Assembly: GCF_007859715.1 (NCBI RefSeq)
Contig: NZ_SJPG01000001.1
Location: 3,250,728 to 3,314,727 of the forward strand
Length of the DNA stretch: 64,000 nt
Reading direction: 5' to 3'
Source of the DNA: Rubinisphaera italica
Lineage (GTDB): Bacteria; Planctomycetota; Planctomycetia; Planctomycetales; Planctomycetaceae
A program made the translations under genes and the position numbers. Of this stretch, positions 49,202 to 59,604 are shown piece after piece (positions within the stretch are counted from its first letter, which is position 1; each line of letters opens with the position of its first letter). The notes beneath the pieces are model-generated. The model was given only the letters and a program-made list of their open reading frames with translations, had not been told where the DNA came from and searched no databases.

Positions 49202-51106
49202 TTAAATGTCATCTTCATTCAGAGAATGCACCATCGTCACCTGCCGCAATTGACGCGAGAGAGGATCGATGAATCGAATAATGACGCGTAAGGCTCTGAT
49301 TGGTTTGCGGTTATCGACAATTTGCCATTGAATCTCACCATTAGCCTCCGCAATGGGGCCGACTAACACATCTGTTGGCCAATTCGCCAGTTCTGTAGCA
49401 TCTGATTGTCCAGGATTTCCTGCACCATCATCTGAAAAAACACAACGGTAGTAGACAGCTCGATTTACACGAGAATAATTATTGGCGGGATTCGTTCGAT
49501 AAGCATTTGAAGGGACGACAATATCACCAACATTATAAGTAGTATTTAGCATCCAATCATCAATAGTAGTAGTAATTAGCTTAGGTACGAACGGAGCTTG
49601 CCCAGTTCCTACAGGCTGTAAACCGAGAGTCGTATTGATATCCGCAACCGAATGCCAGGTATCCAGAACATTGTTTCCATTTGTGGCAACCGGGTTTCCA
49701 TCATCAATCCCGTCTATGGAACCATAGCCTGTGCTCCCACCATTCAAACGGGCGGCGGGAGCGAAATCGACACTGTTTCCATCGCCAATGTTGACGAATC
49801 CACCAACTCCACCGAAGGCATTCGCGTCCCAGACCTGCACATCGAAGCTGTGAACATTCGACATCAGGATATCAGCCCCGCGACGAGAACCATTTGCAAA
49901 TGCAGGCACGCGACCAGTGGCACGAAACGTGGCAATATCAAAATCATCTTTGGCGAACACATTTCCCGTAAGAGTCTGTGGGTATTTAAAACTCAGATTG
50001 GAGGTTTCTTCATGCGTATATCGTCCATGAAAAGCGGTGCCCAATGTCCCGGCAATATACTCTCGTGGCCTTCCCCGCATATTCGGGTTTGTATTCGTAT
50101 CGTTATTGAAACCAAACCGGAAATGGGGAACTCCCAACGGCCAGTTGTCCGTGGCTGAGTTACTTAGACTTCCATGAAACACAGCCAATGGTGTTCCGTA
50201 TGTGGGCGGTGCGACATTGGTCACGATTGTTGAAATGATGGCATCATAAGGGGAGGTGGCATAATGAGCCGAGTAGTCGAAACTCGTATAGAAATTTCCA
50301 GCAGCCGGAAAACTCCGCATCATATCGAACGGAATATCTTTGAACGTTCCGCCATCGTCAAATTGAGACGATGGTAAATACCCAGGCTGTGCCAGAGCCG
50401 TTTGGTTTCCCTGATCGAACTGAGCCATATTAATCGGCACGCCTACTTTGTTATTTCTCAGCAGACAGACACGTCGATAGAGTGTGCCGTTTCGCAGAAA
50501 GTAGGCCACTTCGGCCTGCTCGGACGAACCGACATTGTCTCCCGGGGTCCCGTCATCCCAGTCGGGTTGATCGCGACGTCCCGTATTGTTATCAAGAGAT
50601 GCTCCCCGACCATAATACGGCAAAACATTTTGACCGGCATAACGCTGCGCACCGGGATACTTTCCGGTCACCGAGGCATCAACCGTAAACTGCAGCACAT
50701 CGTCGGTATCGAGATTCGGATCGTTCTCGGAATAATAGATATAACCTTGCTGTTCGGTCGCACTCGCTTCCCCGTTGTACCGCAATCCCGGCACAAGCGG
50801 CACGACACCCCCCTGCCCTGGAACAGAGCGATAGGACATCCGTTTGAGGTCGGCATCGAGAACAGTAAACGCAGTTCGCGCCCGCTGATCGTTATTCGCC
50901 AATCCCTTCTGACGCGTCATCGCAGTGACAGCCAGTGAGAAGATCTGCGAAAAGATCAGCATGATCACCAGCAGCAACCCAACCGCCACCAGCATTTCGG
51001 TCAACGTAAAACCGGAACGGCGAGTGACATCAACGTTGCCACCGTGATCTCTGCGACCATGATCAGCCACAGGTATGAACAGGTTGTCTTGATTGGAATT
51101 CAACAT
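49202..51106 (-). CDS. Large GspJ-like prepilin protein
   Basis: The 634-aa protein (from ATG 51106; ATG 51136 would add ten residues) has a prepilin signal RSGFTLTEMLVAVGLLLVI with Glu at position 5 and a following hydrophobic helix. Length far exceeds ordinary GspJ (about 200 aa). The exported part is Gly/Asn-rich and ends IRALRVIIRFIDPLSRQLRQVTMVHSLNEDDI, reminiscent of the conserved end of PilW/GspJ-like proteins. J-like assignment rests on its place between I-like and K-like genes plus the LLLVI/FSQIF helix. Confidence 0.78.
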   Translation of the reverse strand: MLNSNQDNLFIPVADHGRRDHGGNVDVTRRSGFTLTEMLVAVGLLLVIMLIFSQIFSLAVTAMTRQKGLANNDQRARTAFTVLDADLKRMSYRSVPGQGGVVPLVPGLRYNGEASATEQQGYIYYSENDPNLDTDDVLQFTVDASVTGKYPGAQRYAGQNVLPYYGRGASLDNNTGRRDQPDWDDGTPGDNVGSSEQAEVAYFLRNGTLYRRVCLLRNNKVGVPINMAQFDQGNQTALAQPGYLPSSQFDDGGTFKDIPFDMMRSFPAAGNFYTSFDYSAHYATSPYDAIISTIVTNVAPPTYGTPLAVFHGSLSNSATDNWPLGVPHFRFGFNNDTNTNPNMRGRPREYIAGTLGTAFHGRYTHEETSNLSFKYPQTLTGNVFAKDDFDIATFRATGRVPAFANGSRRGADILMSNVHSFDVQVWDANAFGGVGGFVNIGDGNSVDFAPAARLNGGSTGYGSIDGIDDGNPVATNGNNVLDTWHSVADINTTLGLQPVGTGQAPFVPKLITTTIDDWMLNTTYNVGDIVVPSNAYRTNPANNYSRVNRAVYYRCVFSDDGAGNPGQSDATELANWPTDVLVGPIAEANGEIQWQIVDNRKPIRALRVIIRFIDPLSRQLRQVTMVHSLNEDDI

Positions 51107-51190
51107 GATTACAATTCGTTTTTGAGTAAAGCCCATCAAGGATTTTGAGTGATTGAGTCTGATTTCGACTGTCTGGTTTCAGATTTTGAA

Positions 51191-51305
51191 TTTACCACAG
51201 AGACACAGAGGACACGGAGAGCTGAGAAACAAAATTACCTCTAAAACGATTTCTTCTCCGATACAAATCTCTTCTTCTCTGTGATCTCTGTGTCTCTGTG
51301 GTAAA
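51191..51305. repeat. Long imperfect inverted repeat of CACAGAG type
   Basis: TTTACCACAGAGACACAGAG at 51191 mirrors CTCTGTGTCTCTGTGGTAAA ending at 51305; the pairing continues inward as CACGGAG/CTCTGTG with a G-T pair. It forms a stem of nearly 30 bp with a loop of about 55 bases in the gap between the I-like and J-like genes. Confidence 0.7.
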
Positions 51306-51337
51306 ATTATTTCGTTACGATTCGATATCAATTTTTA

Positions 51338-52783
51338 TTAGAAGCCCGGGTAGTCGAAGACTTCGACGACGTTTTCCGGGACCATCAGAAAGTTACCGTT
51401 CGCCTGTGGCGGCTGATCGAGCAGAATAACCGCTTCGACATTGTTGACTGTATTTCGTGGATTCTGCGAAGCCCGCTGTTCAATCAGAATGGTCCGGATC
51501 TGATACCAGTAGCCATTCGTCACATCAAACACGAAGCCCCCCTCTTTCAACTTCGGCTTCGAGTCTTCATTCGTGCTGTCCCAGCGAATCGTCACCTGCT
51601 GAGGTTGAGCAGTCGACTGACCGACAAGCAAGCCTTTCCGCAGATTCCCCGCCTCATAAACCTGCTCGGCCAGCGGTGAAAAATCACGTCGAAAAAAGAC
51701 CACCAGATTCGCTCCAATATTCCGAACGCGGTCATCTGTTCCCGGCCAGCCGATTTCGTTTCTGTCGTCCTCGTTAGTCGTGTTGTCGTTATCACCATCG
51801 AAGTTATCATCATCGACCAGGTCTTCTCCGGGTGTTCCAGCTGGCCCGAGCGACATCAATTGCCGACGGACAGTAATCATGCAACTGTATCGTGGCTCGA
51901 ATGTTTCAATGATGACTTCTGAAATCACATTAAACATTCCATTATTTGGAATAGCAGTGGCCAGTGTGATCGTCTGACCTGAAGTCGAAGCAATCAGACT
52001 GGAATGTGACTGCTTCCCATTGACGTCAAACACAACCGCTCTCACTGTCACATTTGAACTCAGTGAACTTTGAATGACCGAAATGTCTTCCGCAGTGATA
52101 TCGGCCAAAGTTAAGACTGTCGCACTTGTCTTAGTGACTTCAATGGAGGAGTAAGCCTGCGACCAACTGTCGTTGGACGAAAACATACTGAGTGCCTGAT
52201 TTTTCTGAATGGAACTCGCAAAGTTGAAGCCCCCGTTCTTGCGATCAATCTGAAACAGCGAGTCTTGAACAGTGTGTAAATTGAAAATGTCTTTGCCATA
52301 GACGGTCGCATCCCCTGAGGAATTCAGCAGCACACCGACAGGGTCAACTACAGTCACCACTTTCGGAGTACTCAACGCCAGAAAGTCCATCCAGTCCGGC
52401 ACACCATTGCCCGGCGTTCCCCCAGGTGGAAAGACGTCGTTGGTATTCGTTTCATCGACTCCAATCCGCCTCCAGGCTTTGGAAGCGGGAGTGTACTCAA
52501 TATTGGGAATCGTATTTGTGCCGTTAAAATTGTTTCGTGTCAAACCGGGAAACGCACGCACGTAGTCTTCACATTGATAATTCAGTAGAGCCGCGTTAGT
52601 CAGTTGAGTTGCCTGAATGGAACGCAGGACCGCGATCGGAAAAAGTGAAGCGACCGAGACCAGACCGATGCCCATAATCAAGAGCGACATCAGAATTTCC
52701 ACCAGCGTCGCACCACTCCTGGATTCCATATCCAGTGGCTGACAACCAGCATTGATTTCAAATTGTCGAATAACACACTTCAT
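51338..52783 (-). CDS. GspI/PilV-like prepilin protein
   Basis: The 481-aa protein has a prepilin signal SGATLVEILMSLLIMGIGLVSVASLFPIAV. The residue after the cleavage Gly is Ala instead of Phe or Met, while Glu at position 5 is kept. The MSLLIMGIGLVSV helix is the PilV/GspI type. Canonical GspI is about 125 aa, so the exported domain here is greatly extended. It contains the segment DDDNFDGDNDNTTNEDDRNEIGWPGTDD, a possible calcium-binding acidic loop. It ends EVFDYPGF. Confidence 0.8.
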   Translation of the reverse strand: MKCVIRQFEINAGCQPLDMESRSGATLVEILMSLLIMGIGLVSVASLFPIAVLRSIQATQLTNAALLNYQCEDYVRAFPGLTRNNFNGTNTIPNIEYTPASKAWRRIGVDETNTNDVFPPGGTPGNGVPDWMDFLALSTPKVVTVVDPVGVLLNSSGDATVYGKDIFNLHTVQDSLFQIDRKNGGFNFASSIQKNQALSMFSSNDSWSQAYSSIEVTKTSATVLTLADITAEDISVIQSSLSSNVTVRAVVFDVNGKQSHSSLIASTSGQTITLATAIPNNGMFNVISEVIIETFEPRYSCMITVRRQLMSLGPAGTPGEDLVDDDNFDGDNDNTTNEDDRNEIGWPGTDDRVRNIGANLVVFFRRDFSPLAEQVYEAGNLRKGLLVGQSTAQPQQVTIRWDSTNEDSKPKLKEGGFVFDVTNGYWYQIRTILIEQRASQNPRNTVNNVEAVILLDQPPQANGNFLMVPENVVEVFDYPGF

Positions 52784-52863
52784 AATAACCGCCCCCAGCG
52801 GTAATGCCCGGTACTGTTTCGCTTTGTACTGCTTGGTTGAATGCTTTTATCAACGGAAAATCG

Positions 52864-54135
52864 TCACTTAGCCGCTGCACCCTGGATTGCGAAATTGTAT
52901 AAGTCATCTGCAATGCCATCTGCTGGTGAAGTATCAGTTTGATCGATGGGACTTACATTCACAGACCCACTCGCACCGAACACCGACACGATTCGATAAG
53001 CTCCCACGTGATCGGGACTGCCATCACCATCACGATCCGTCAGGTCTCTGGCTGTCGTGCCAATTGTGACGTCGCCTAAGGTTGGATAATCTTCAAAAAT
53101 TGCTCGGGTATCACGAGTTTCTGCAATGACAAAGTGTAACACGCCTTCTGCTGCAACTGGCCCATACAGATTTCCCTGAGGAGTGAAGATGACGTCATAC
53201 TGAGGTGTTTGATAACATCGCCATGTCACCCCACCATCAACAATTGTACTGTTCACAGCAGTCGCAGTATCCCAATTGGGTGGAGTGGCTCCTGAAGCCC
53301 CAGTTGTCTCTGCTCGATACAATCGCTGAACATTGCTCTGTGAAACGACTGAAATCCAATCACCAACACTATAAGTCACCCCAGGAGCCCAGCTATTAGT
53401 GCGCCAGTTTGAAGGAACCTTGCTGCTATACAAATCAATCACAACACCATTTGGTAATGAAATCGCCTCTTCCCCTTGAAGCGGGATCATGACACTGGTT
53501 AGATCAATTTCGTACGTCGTAGTGGCACCATTATTTGTATAGTTGCTCCCAACAGGAGCAAAGTTGGATTGATCCAGAGGCGGTTCGTTAAGCCGCATGA
53601 TCTTGCGGTTAGCGTCCGTCAGAAAATTGCTGGAAGAGATGGTGTACCAGGAACCCGTTTCGGCTGGAATTCGAATACGCATTCCCGCTCGCAACATGTC
53701 CAGACTGTTCATATCGGTCCAGGAAATCCCGGTTGTTGAAGGGACATATTGGATGGCTTTGTCGTAAGCAGCCACCATAGTCGGATCGCCATCGGTGGCT
53801 CGATCGACAAAACGCAGGCGGCCCGTTTCATACAGATTGCCACCGGCATCGGAAACCGAAGAGACCAGCAGTAACGCATTCACTTCACCAGGATAAGCTT
53901 CATCAAAAATAAATCGCACCCCCACGGGTCGCTGCAACTTGAAGGCTCGAGAACGAGCACCTTCAAAAGTTGCCTGCAGTTGACGAGCCGCCGAACGGAC
54001 TCGCTCATTCCCGATATTGAGATTGAACGAGCCGACGACCAGAGCCGTAAGGATGACGAAGATCGTGACCGCGACCAGCAGTTCGATCAGCGTGAATCCG
54101 CTGCGTTTCATAGTTTGAGAGTTTGAGAATTTCAT
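52864..54135 (-). CDS. GspH-like prepilin protein
   Basis: From ATG 54135 the protein has 423 aa (TTG 54165 adds ten). It starts [32 protein letters not shown], a standard prepilin signal with Glu at position 5, then RVRSAARQLQATFEGARSRAFKLQRPVGVRF, the segment typical of GspH/FimT proteins. It is about twice the usual GspH length. The C-terminal part contains DLTDRDGDGSPDHVGAYRI, a thrombospondin-3-like calcium-type loop. Confidence 0.82.
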   Translation of the reverse strand: MKFSNSQTMKRSGFTLIELLVAVTIFVILTALVVGSFNLNIGNERVRSAARQLQATFEGARSRAFKLQRPVGVRFIFDEAYPGEVNALLLVSSVSDAGGNLYETGRLRFVDRATDGDPTMVAAYDKAIQYVPSTTGISWTDMNSLDMLRAGMRIRIPAETGSWYTISSSNFLTDANRKIMRLNEPPLDQSNFAPVGSNYTNNGATTTYEIDLTSVMIPLQGEEAISLPNGVVIDLYSSKVPSNWRTNSWAPGVTYSVGDWISVVSQSNVQRLYRAETTGASGATPPNWDTATAVNSTIVDGGVTWRCYQTPQYDVIFTPQGNLYGPVAAEGVLHFVIAETRDTRAIFEDYPTLGDVTIGTTARDLTDRDGDGSPDHVGAYRIVSVFGASGSVNVSPIDQTDTSPADGIADDLYNFAIQGAAAK

Positions 54136-54238
54136 ATCATAGTTTCCGATGTCTGTTGGACTCAAAACTGGCGGCCCAATTAAGGCAGATGCCGTTTCAA
54201 ATTCCGTTCGATGTTGATCTGAAAACAGATCAGGCCCA

Positions 54239-55387
54239 TCATTCCTCGGATTTCAAGTTGGTCAGGTTATCATTCAAAGCCCCCTCGGCTGCGACAGAGG
54301 GTTTGTCTATTGGTTGTGCCAGATGCCCGAAATTGGTCACATCTGTCGGTTCATACAATCCCAGTTCCAAGTCTGGCCCGGACGAAACGACCATCATTGC
54401 GGTATAGGTTTCAGGTGTATGGAACGTGCAGAAGTCTGATCCATTCGATTCCACGCCCAAAATTTTCGTTCGTGCACTCTGTTGATTCTGCAGGAATCGA
54501 TAAATAAGAGCAGTGGGATCATCCTGATCGCGTGCCAGTGTCGCACGATCCAGATTTCCATTGGCCAGCAATGTCCAATACACGGACTGCACTGTTGGTA
54601 TCAGTGGACGCAGAGAATCAGCTGGAGTTTCCGCATCAAACGCGGCAGCCCCCGGTGCAAAGTTGGGACGCAACAAACGTGTCGGCCAGCGATAGAACTG
54701 CAGAGGTTCTCCCCAGGCATCGACCAGTTCCATCAGGCCATCGCCATCCGTATCTTTCAATTCCGTCGGTTTGAACTCCGCGGCATCTGCGGATGCGGTT
54801 GTAAAGGCAGAGCCTTTTGAGATGAGCAAATACAATAATTCGGAACTCTCTGTCTCGACTTTATGTTGACCTGCTCTAAAAGGAGGTCCAGGATCATCAA
54901 AAAATATCCATGTTGGATCGACTGCTTGCTTTTCAGCAGTAATTTTGGCAATTTCTGTGGCAACAATCGTCCCAAGATTCCCGCCTCCCAAAAAGGCTCC
55001 TCCTGGTCCCACTAAATCAGCAAACCGCTGTGGGAATGCCTGTCGAAAGAGCCTTTTGCGTTCCAGTAGAGCCGCCAGATTGGCGTCGACATCAATCGAG
55101 CCTAAACAAGGATCCTGTGTCGCTCGCGAAGGGGTTCGTTGCATTGCTGTATTGAACTCAACCTGTTGCTGTTTGAGAATCTCATTGATTTTCTGCAACG
55201 TAACCCGCGTGGCTTTCTCTTTGGAACTGGTCAAAGTTCTGCCCAGCGTTACTAAGAGAATGCCTGAAAGAATGACGATCAGCCCAATCGCGACCAGCAG
55301 TTCTATCATCGTAAAACCGGAACGTGATAACTTCTCTCGAAGTTCAACCTGCATGTGGTTTTCTGGTTGTCGAATGGAATTAAACAT
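54239..55387 (-). CDS. G-like prepilin protein 2
   Basis: From ATG 55387, with an AGAGGA box, the protein has 382 aa. An upstream ATG at 55432 overlaps the previous stop as TAATG and would give 397 aa, so coupled translation cannot be excluded. The prepilin signal is SRSGFTMIELLVAIGLIVILSG with Glu at position 5. The helix is followed by a long charged coil (TSSKEKATRVTLQKINEILKQQQVEFN). The G- or H-like identity is uncertain; the order in the cluster places it second among the pseudopilins. Confidence 0.8.
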   Translation of the reverse strand: MFNSIRQPENHMQVELREKLSRSGFTMIELLVAIGLIVILSGILLVTLGRTLTSSKEKATRVTLQKINEILKQQQVEFNTAMQRTPSRATQDPCLGSIDVDANLAALLERKRLFRQAFPQRFADLVGPGGAFLGGGNLGTIVATEIAKITAEKQAVDPTWIFFDDPGPPFRAGQHKVETESSELLYLLISKGSAFTTASADAAEFKPTELKDTDGDGLMELVDAWGEPLQFYRWPTRLLRPNFAPGAAAFDAETPADSLRPLIPTVQSVYWTLLANGNLDRATLARDQDDPTALIYRFLQNQQSARTKILGVESNGSDFCTFHTPETYTAMMVVSSGPDLELGLYEPTDVTNFGHLAQPIDKPSVAAEGALNDNLTNLKSEE

Positions 55388-55431
55388 GAGTATCCTCTGT
55401 TTCTGTTGTCCATCTGGAAACAGTGCTGACA

Positions 55432-56295
55432 TTATTTCAAAGTACCGGTCGTAAAGTTGGTCAGGTTGTCGGCATCTTCTTCTGACAATCCAGAGGTATC
55501 ATCCGGACTGTAATAGCCACCGGTGCCGTATAAGCCATCCTGACCTGGAGAAATCAACTGGAAGGTTTTTTCTTTCCAAGGTGTGGTATCATCGGGTTGC
55601 CCCATGGTAGGATCCGTTTCTTTTCCCTGTCGATAAATACCATTAGCTAAAAGAGGAGTGATTTCTGAACTGCGGTAGCCCCGTCCATCATAACTGCTGA
55701 AGTAAACAATGGGCGAGGTCTGGCCGGCAAAGGTATCGACATACTCTGGGATATCATCCGAATCCTTATCAACAAAACGACTGGCGATAAATTCATGGAA
55801 CGGCCCAGTACGATTATTTCCAGTTCTTGAAAACGGGTTGGCTGGATTTTTGGAAAAACCGATGAGCGCCCCACTCTGTGGAATTCCTCCGAGAAAAAAC
55901 GCTAAACATTCTGCGCCATTCAAATCGATCGATACATCTGTGCTATTGTCAGAATTGATATTTCTTGTGATCGTGAAGTCGAATGATGGCCATAATTTCT
56001 GAATCAGATTCTTACTGCGAGCATCGCCATTCCAGCCAGCCGGTGCTTCATGAAGAGTAATGGCACTCGGGGGATACATTCCGAATTCCGAATGAAACGA
56101 CGCCAGTGCCGTTTCCAGATTTCTCAATTCATTAGCGGCCTTGGCTTTATTGACAGCCGATATTCCACTACCGACGCCGGAAAGCAGTAAGCCCGCCAGA
56201 AGCGCCACAATACTTATCGCGACCAGCAGTTCGATTAACGTGAAGCCGCTATGACGGCGATTTTGATTCGGTTGCATCCGATTGCTGCGGTGCAT
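55432..56295 (-). CDS. G-like major pseudopilin candidate
   Basis: The 287-aa protein starts at ATG 56295 behind AAGGAG at ideal spacing. The prepilin signal is [29 protein letters not shown] with Glu at position 5. AANELRNLETALASFHSEFGMYPPS follows, the GspG-type phrase in which a Tyr-Pro-Pro ends the first helix. The C-terminal ISPGQDGLYGTGGYYSPDDTSGLSEEDADNLTNF resembles the GspG calcium-binding C-terminus. It follows GspF directly (182 bp), as the major pseudopilin gene usually does. Length is about twice that of E. coli GspG. Confidence 0.85.
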   Translation of the reverse strand: MHRSNRMQPNQNRRHSGFTLIELLVAISIVALLAGLLLSGVGSGISAVNKAKAANELRNLETALASFHSEFGMYPPSAITLHEAPAGWNGDARSKNLIQKLWPSFDFTITRNINSDNSTDVSIDLNGAECLAFFLGGIPQSGALIGFSKNPANPFSRTGNNRTGPFHEFIASRFVDKDSDDIPEYVDTFAGQTSPIVYFSSYDGRGYRSSEITPLLANGIYRQGKETDPTMGQPDDTTPWKEKTFQLISPGQDGLYGTGGYYSPDDTSGLSEEDADNLTNFTTGTLK

Positions 56296-56411
56296 GACGG
56301 TCTCCTTGGAATGGCCAGTGTTGAGTGGCTAGTGGCCAGTGTTTTAATAGTGTTACTTACGCAGCCCGCGTATTTATTTTCATGAGAACTTCTTTGAGAG
56401 GTCTCCAGTCT

Positions 56412-56445
56412 GGCTGCGCGAGATACCAAATACCTCGTCGCAGCC
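56412..56445. repeat. Hairpin in the F-G intergenic gap
   Basis: GGCTGCG-CGAG and CTCG-T-CGCAGCC form an 11-bp stem with one bulged T and an 11-base loop. The flanks contain simple GGCCAGTG and CCTGGCCTCTGG repeats (56310-56340, 56445-56475). No T-run follows on the minus strand, so this is not a typical terminator; it may adjust expression of the pseudopilins relative to GspF. Confidence 0.5.
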
Positions 56446-56477
56446 CCCTGGCCTCTGGCCCCTTGTCTCTGGACACT

Positions 56478-57728
56478 CTAACTCAGATCGTTCATCAGCT
56501 GAATCAGTGGATAAAACAACGCGATGACAATGAAACCGACGATCAAACCGAGGACAACCACCATGATCGGTTCGAGCATGTTGATCAAACCTTCGACGAG
56601 GACTTCCACTTCTTCTTCGTACACGTCGGCAACTTTATAAAGCATGTTATCCAAGGCACCGGTTTCTTCACCGACGTCGACCATGTTGACGACGATGTCA
56701 TCGACGATGCCTGTTTCCTTCAGAGGAACCGCCATCGATTCCCCTTCACGAATCGCTGCATAAATATGATCGAACGCGTTGCGGAACACATGGTTTCCAG
56801 CCGTATCGCGGGAGATCGAAAGGGCTTCGAGAATCGGCACTCCGGAAGCGATCAGTGTACCGAGTGTACGACAGGTTCGAGCCGTGGTCGATTTTTTCAG
56901 AATCAGCCCCAGGATCGGAATCTTGAGTGCCAGCCAGTCGGTCACGTAGGCCCCTGTTTTATTCTTCCTGATAATCTTCAACATCAGAATCAAGGCAAAC
57001 GGAATCGCCGGGATGAGATAGAAGTAGGTGACAACGATATCGCTGATAGTGATCAGCAGGACGGTAATTGCAGGGAGATCGATACCGAAGCCGAGGAAAA
57101 TTTCCTTAAACTTCGGAATAATGAAATACATAATGAAACCGACGATACCAGCCGCGACGGTGATAACCGATACCGGATAAATCATGGCTCCCTGAACTTT
57201 ACGTTTCAGGCTTTGTGATTTTTCCTTGAACTCAGCCAGACGTTGTAAAATGACCTCCAACGCCCCGCCCGCCTCCCCGGCTTTCACCATGTTGACGTAC
57301 AGGTTATCGAACGCCTTCGGCTGACGGGCCATTGCTTCGGAAAGCGTGTTACCCGATTCAACATCATCAATAACGCCGATGAGTGAATTCTTAAGGGGAC
57401 CAGGTTTTGCCTGTGACTCCAGAATACGGAGCGATCGCAAAATCGGCAGACCGGCATCCTGCAAAGTCGACAGCTGGCGAGTGAATGCACAGAGTTTCTT
57501 GGCCTTCACTTTGCCCATCGCAAAGGTTTTTTTCTTCCCCTGCTTGTCTGTTTTGGCGGCGACTTTGTTTTTTTCTTTTTTCTTCTTGGTGCTCTTTTCC
57601 TGAATTTTCGTGACGAAGAATCCCTTCTCACGAATCTTCTGCTGAGCTTCCTGTTCGGAACCCGCCTCGATCGTTTCCTTGACTTCCAAACCGGTGTTGT
57701 CCATCGCCTCGTAGACGAATGTTGGCAT
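56478..57728 (-). CDS. gspF: Type II secretion / type IV pilus inner-membrane protein F (PilC-like)
   Basis: The 416-aa protein starts at ATG 57728 with GGAG upstream. It contains two T2SSF domains, visible as FTRQLSTLQDAGLPILRSLRIL (near 83) and ARTCRTLGTLIASGVPILEALSI (near 283). Three membrane helices follow the usual GspF/PilC pattern (about 180, 225 and 385). The N-terminal 65 residues are charged and include a Lys-rich stretch (KSTKKKKEKNKVAAKTDKQGKKK) that is unusual and may reflect a cytoplasmic tether. The protein is the platform on which the ATPases act. Confidence 0.93.
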   Translation of the reverse strand: MPTFVYEAMDNTGLEVKETIEAGSEQEAQQKIREKGFFVTKIQEKSTKKKKEKNKVAAKTDKQGKKKTFAMGKVKAKKLCAFTRQLSTLQDAGLPILRSLRILESQAKPGPLKNSLIGVIDDVESGNTLSEAMARQPKAFDNLYVNMVKAGEAGGALEVILQRLAEFKEKSQSLKRKVQGAMIYPVSVITVAAGIVGFIMYFIIPKFKEIFLGFGIDLPAITVLLITISDIVVTYFYLIPAIPFALILMLKIIRKNKTGAYVTDWLALKIPILGLILKKSTTARTCRTLGTLIASGVPILEALSISRDTAGNHVFRNAFDHIYAAIREGESMAVPLKETGIVDDIVVNMVDVGEETGALDNMLYKVADVYEEEVEVLVEGLINMLEPIMVVVLGLIVGFIVIALFYPLIQLMNDLS

Positions 57729-57841
57729 GGTCCTGCTCCGTAAAAGTTGCCCCGATTGTCTCGGGAACTCAGTGAATTATTCCGGTGTCAATAAACTTCT
57801 TGCGAGTCACATGTCTTATACAAAGGATGTCACTCAATCAC

Positions 57842-59548
<1,707 letters not shown>

Positions 59549-59604
59549 AATCTACCCAACTCATTTTAACGTGACTTCGTTTACCGCAGTTCTACCCCTG
59601 TTGT

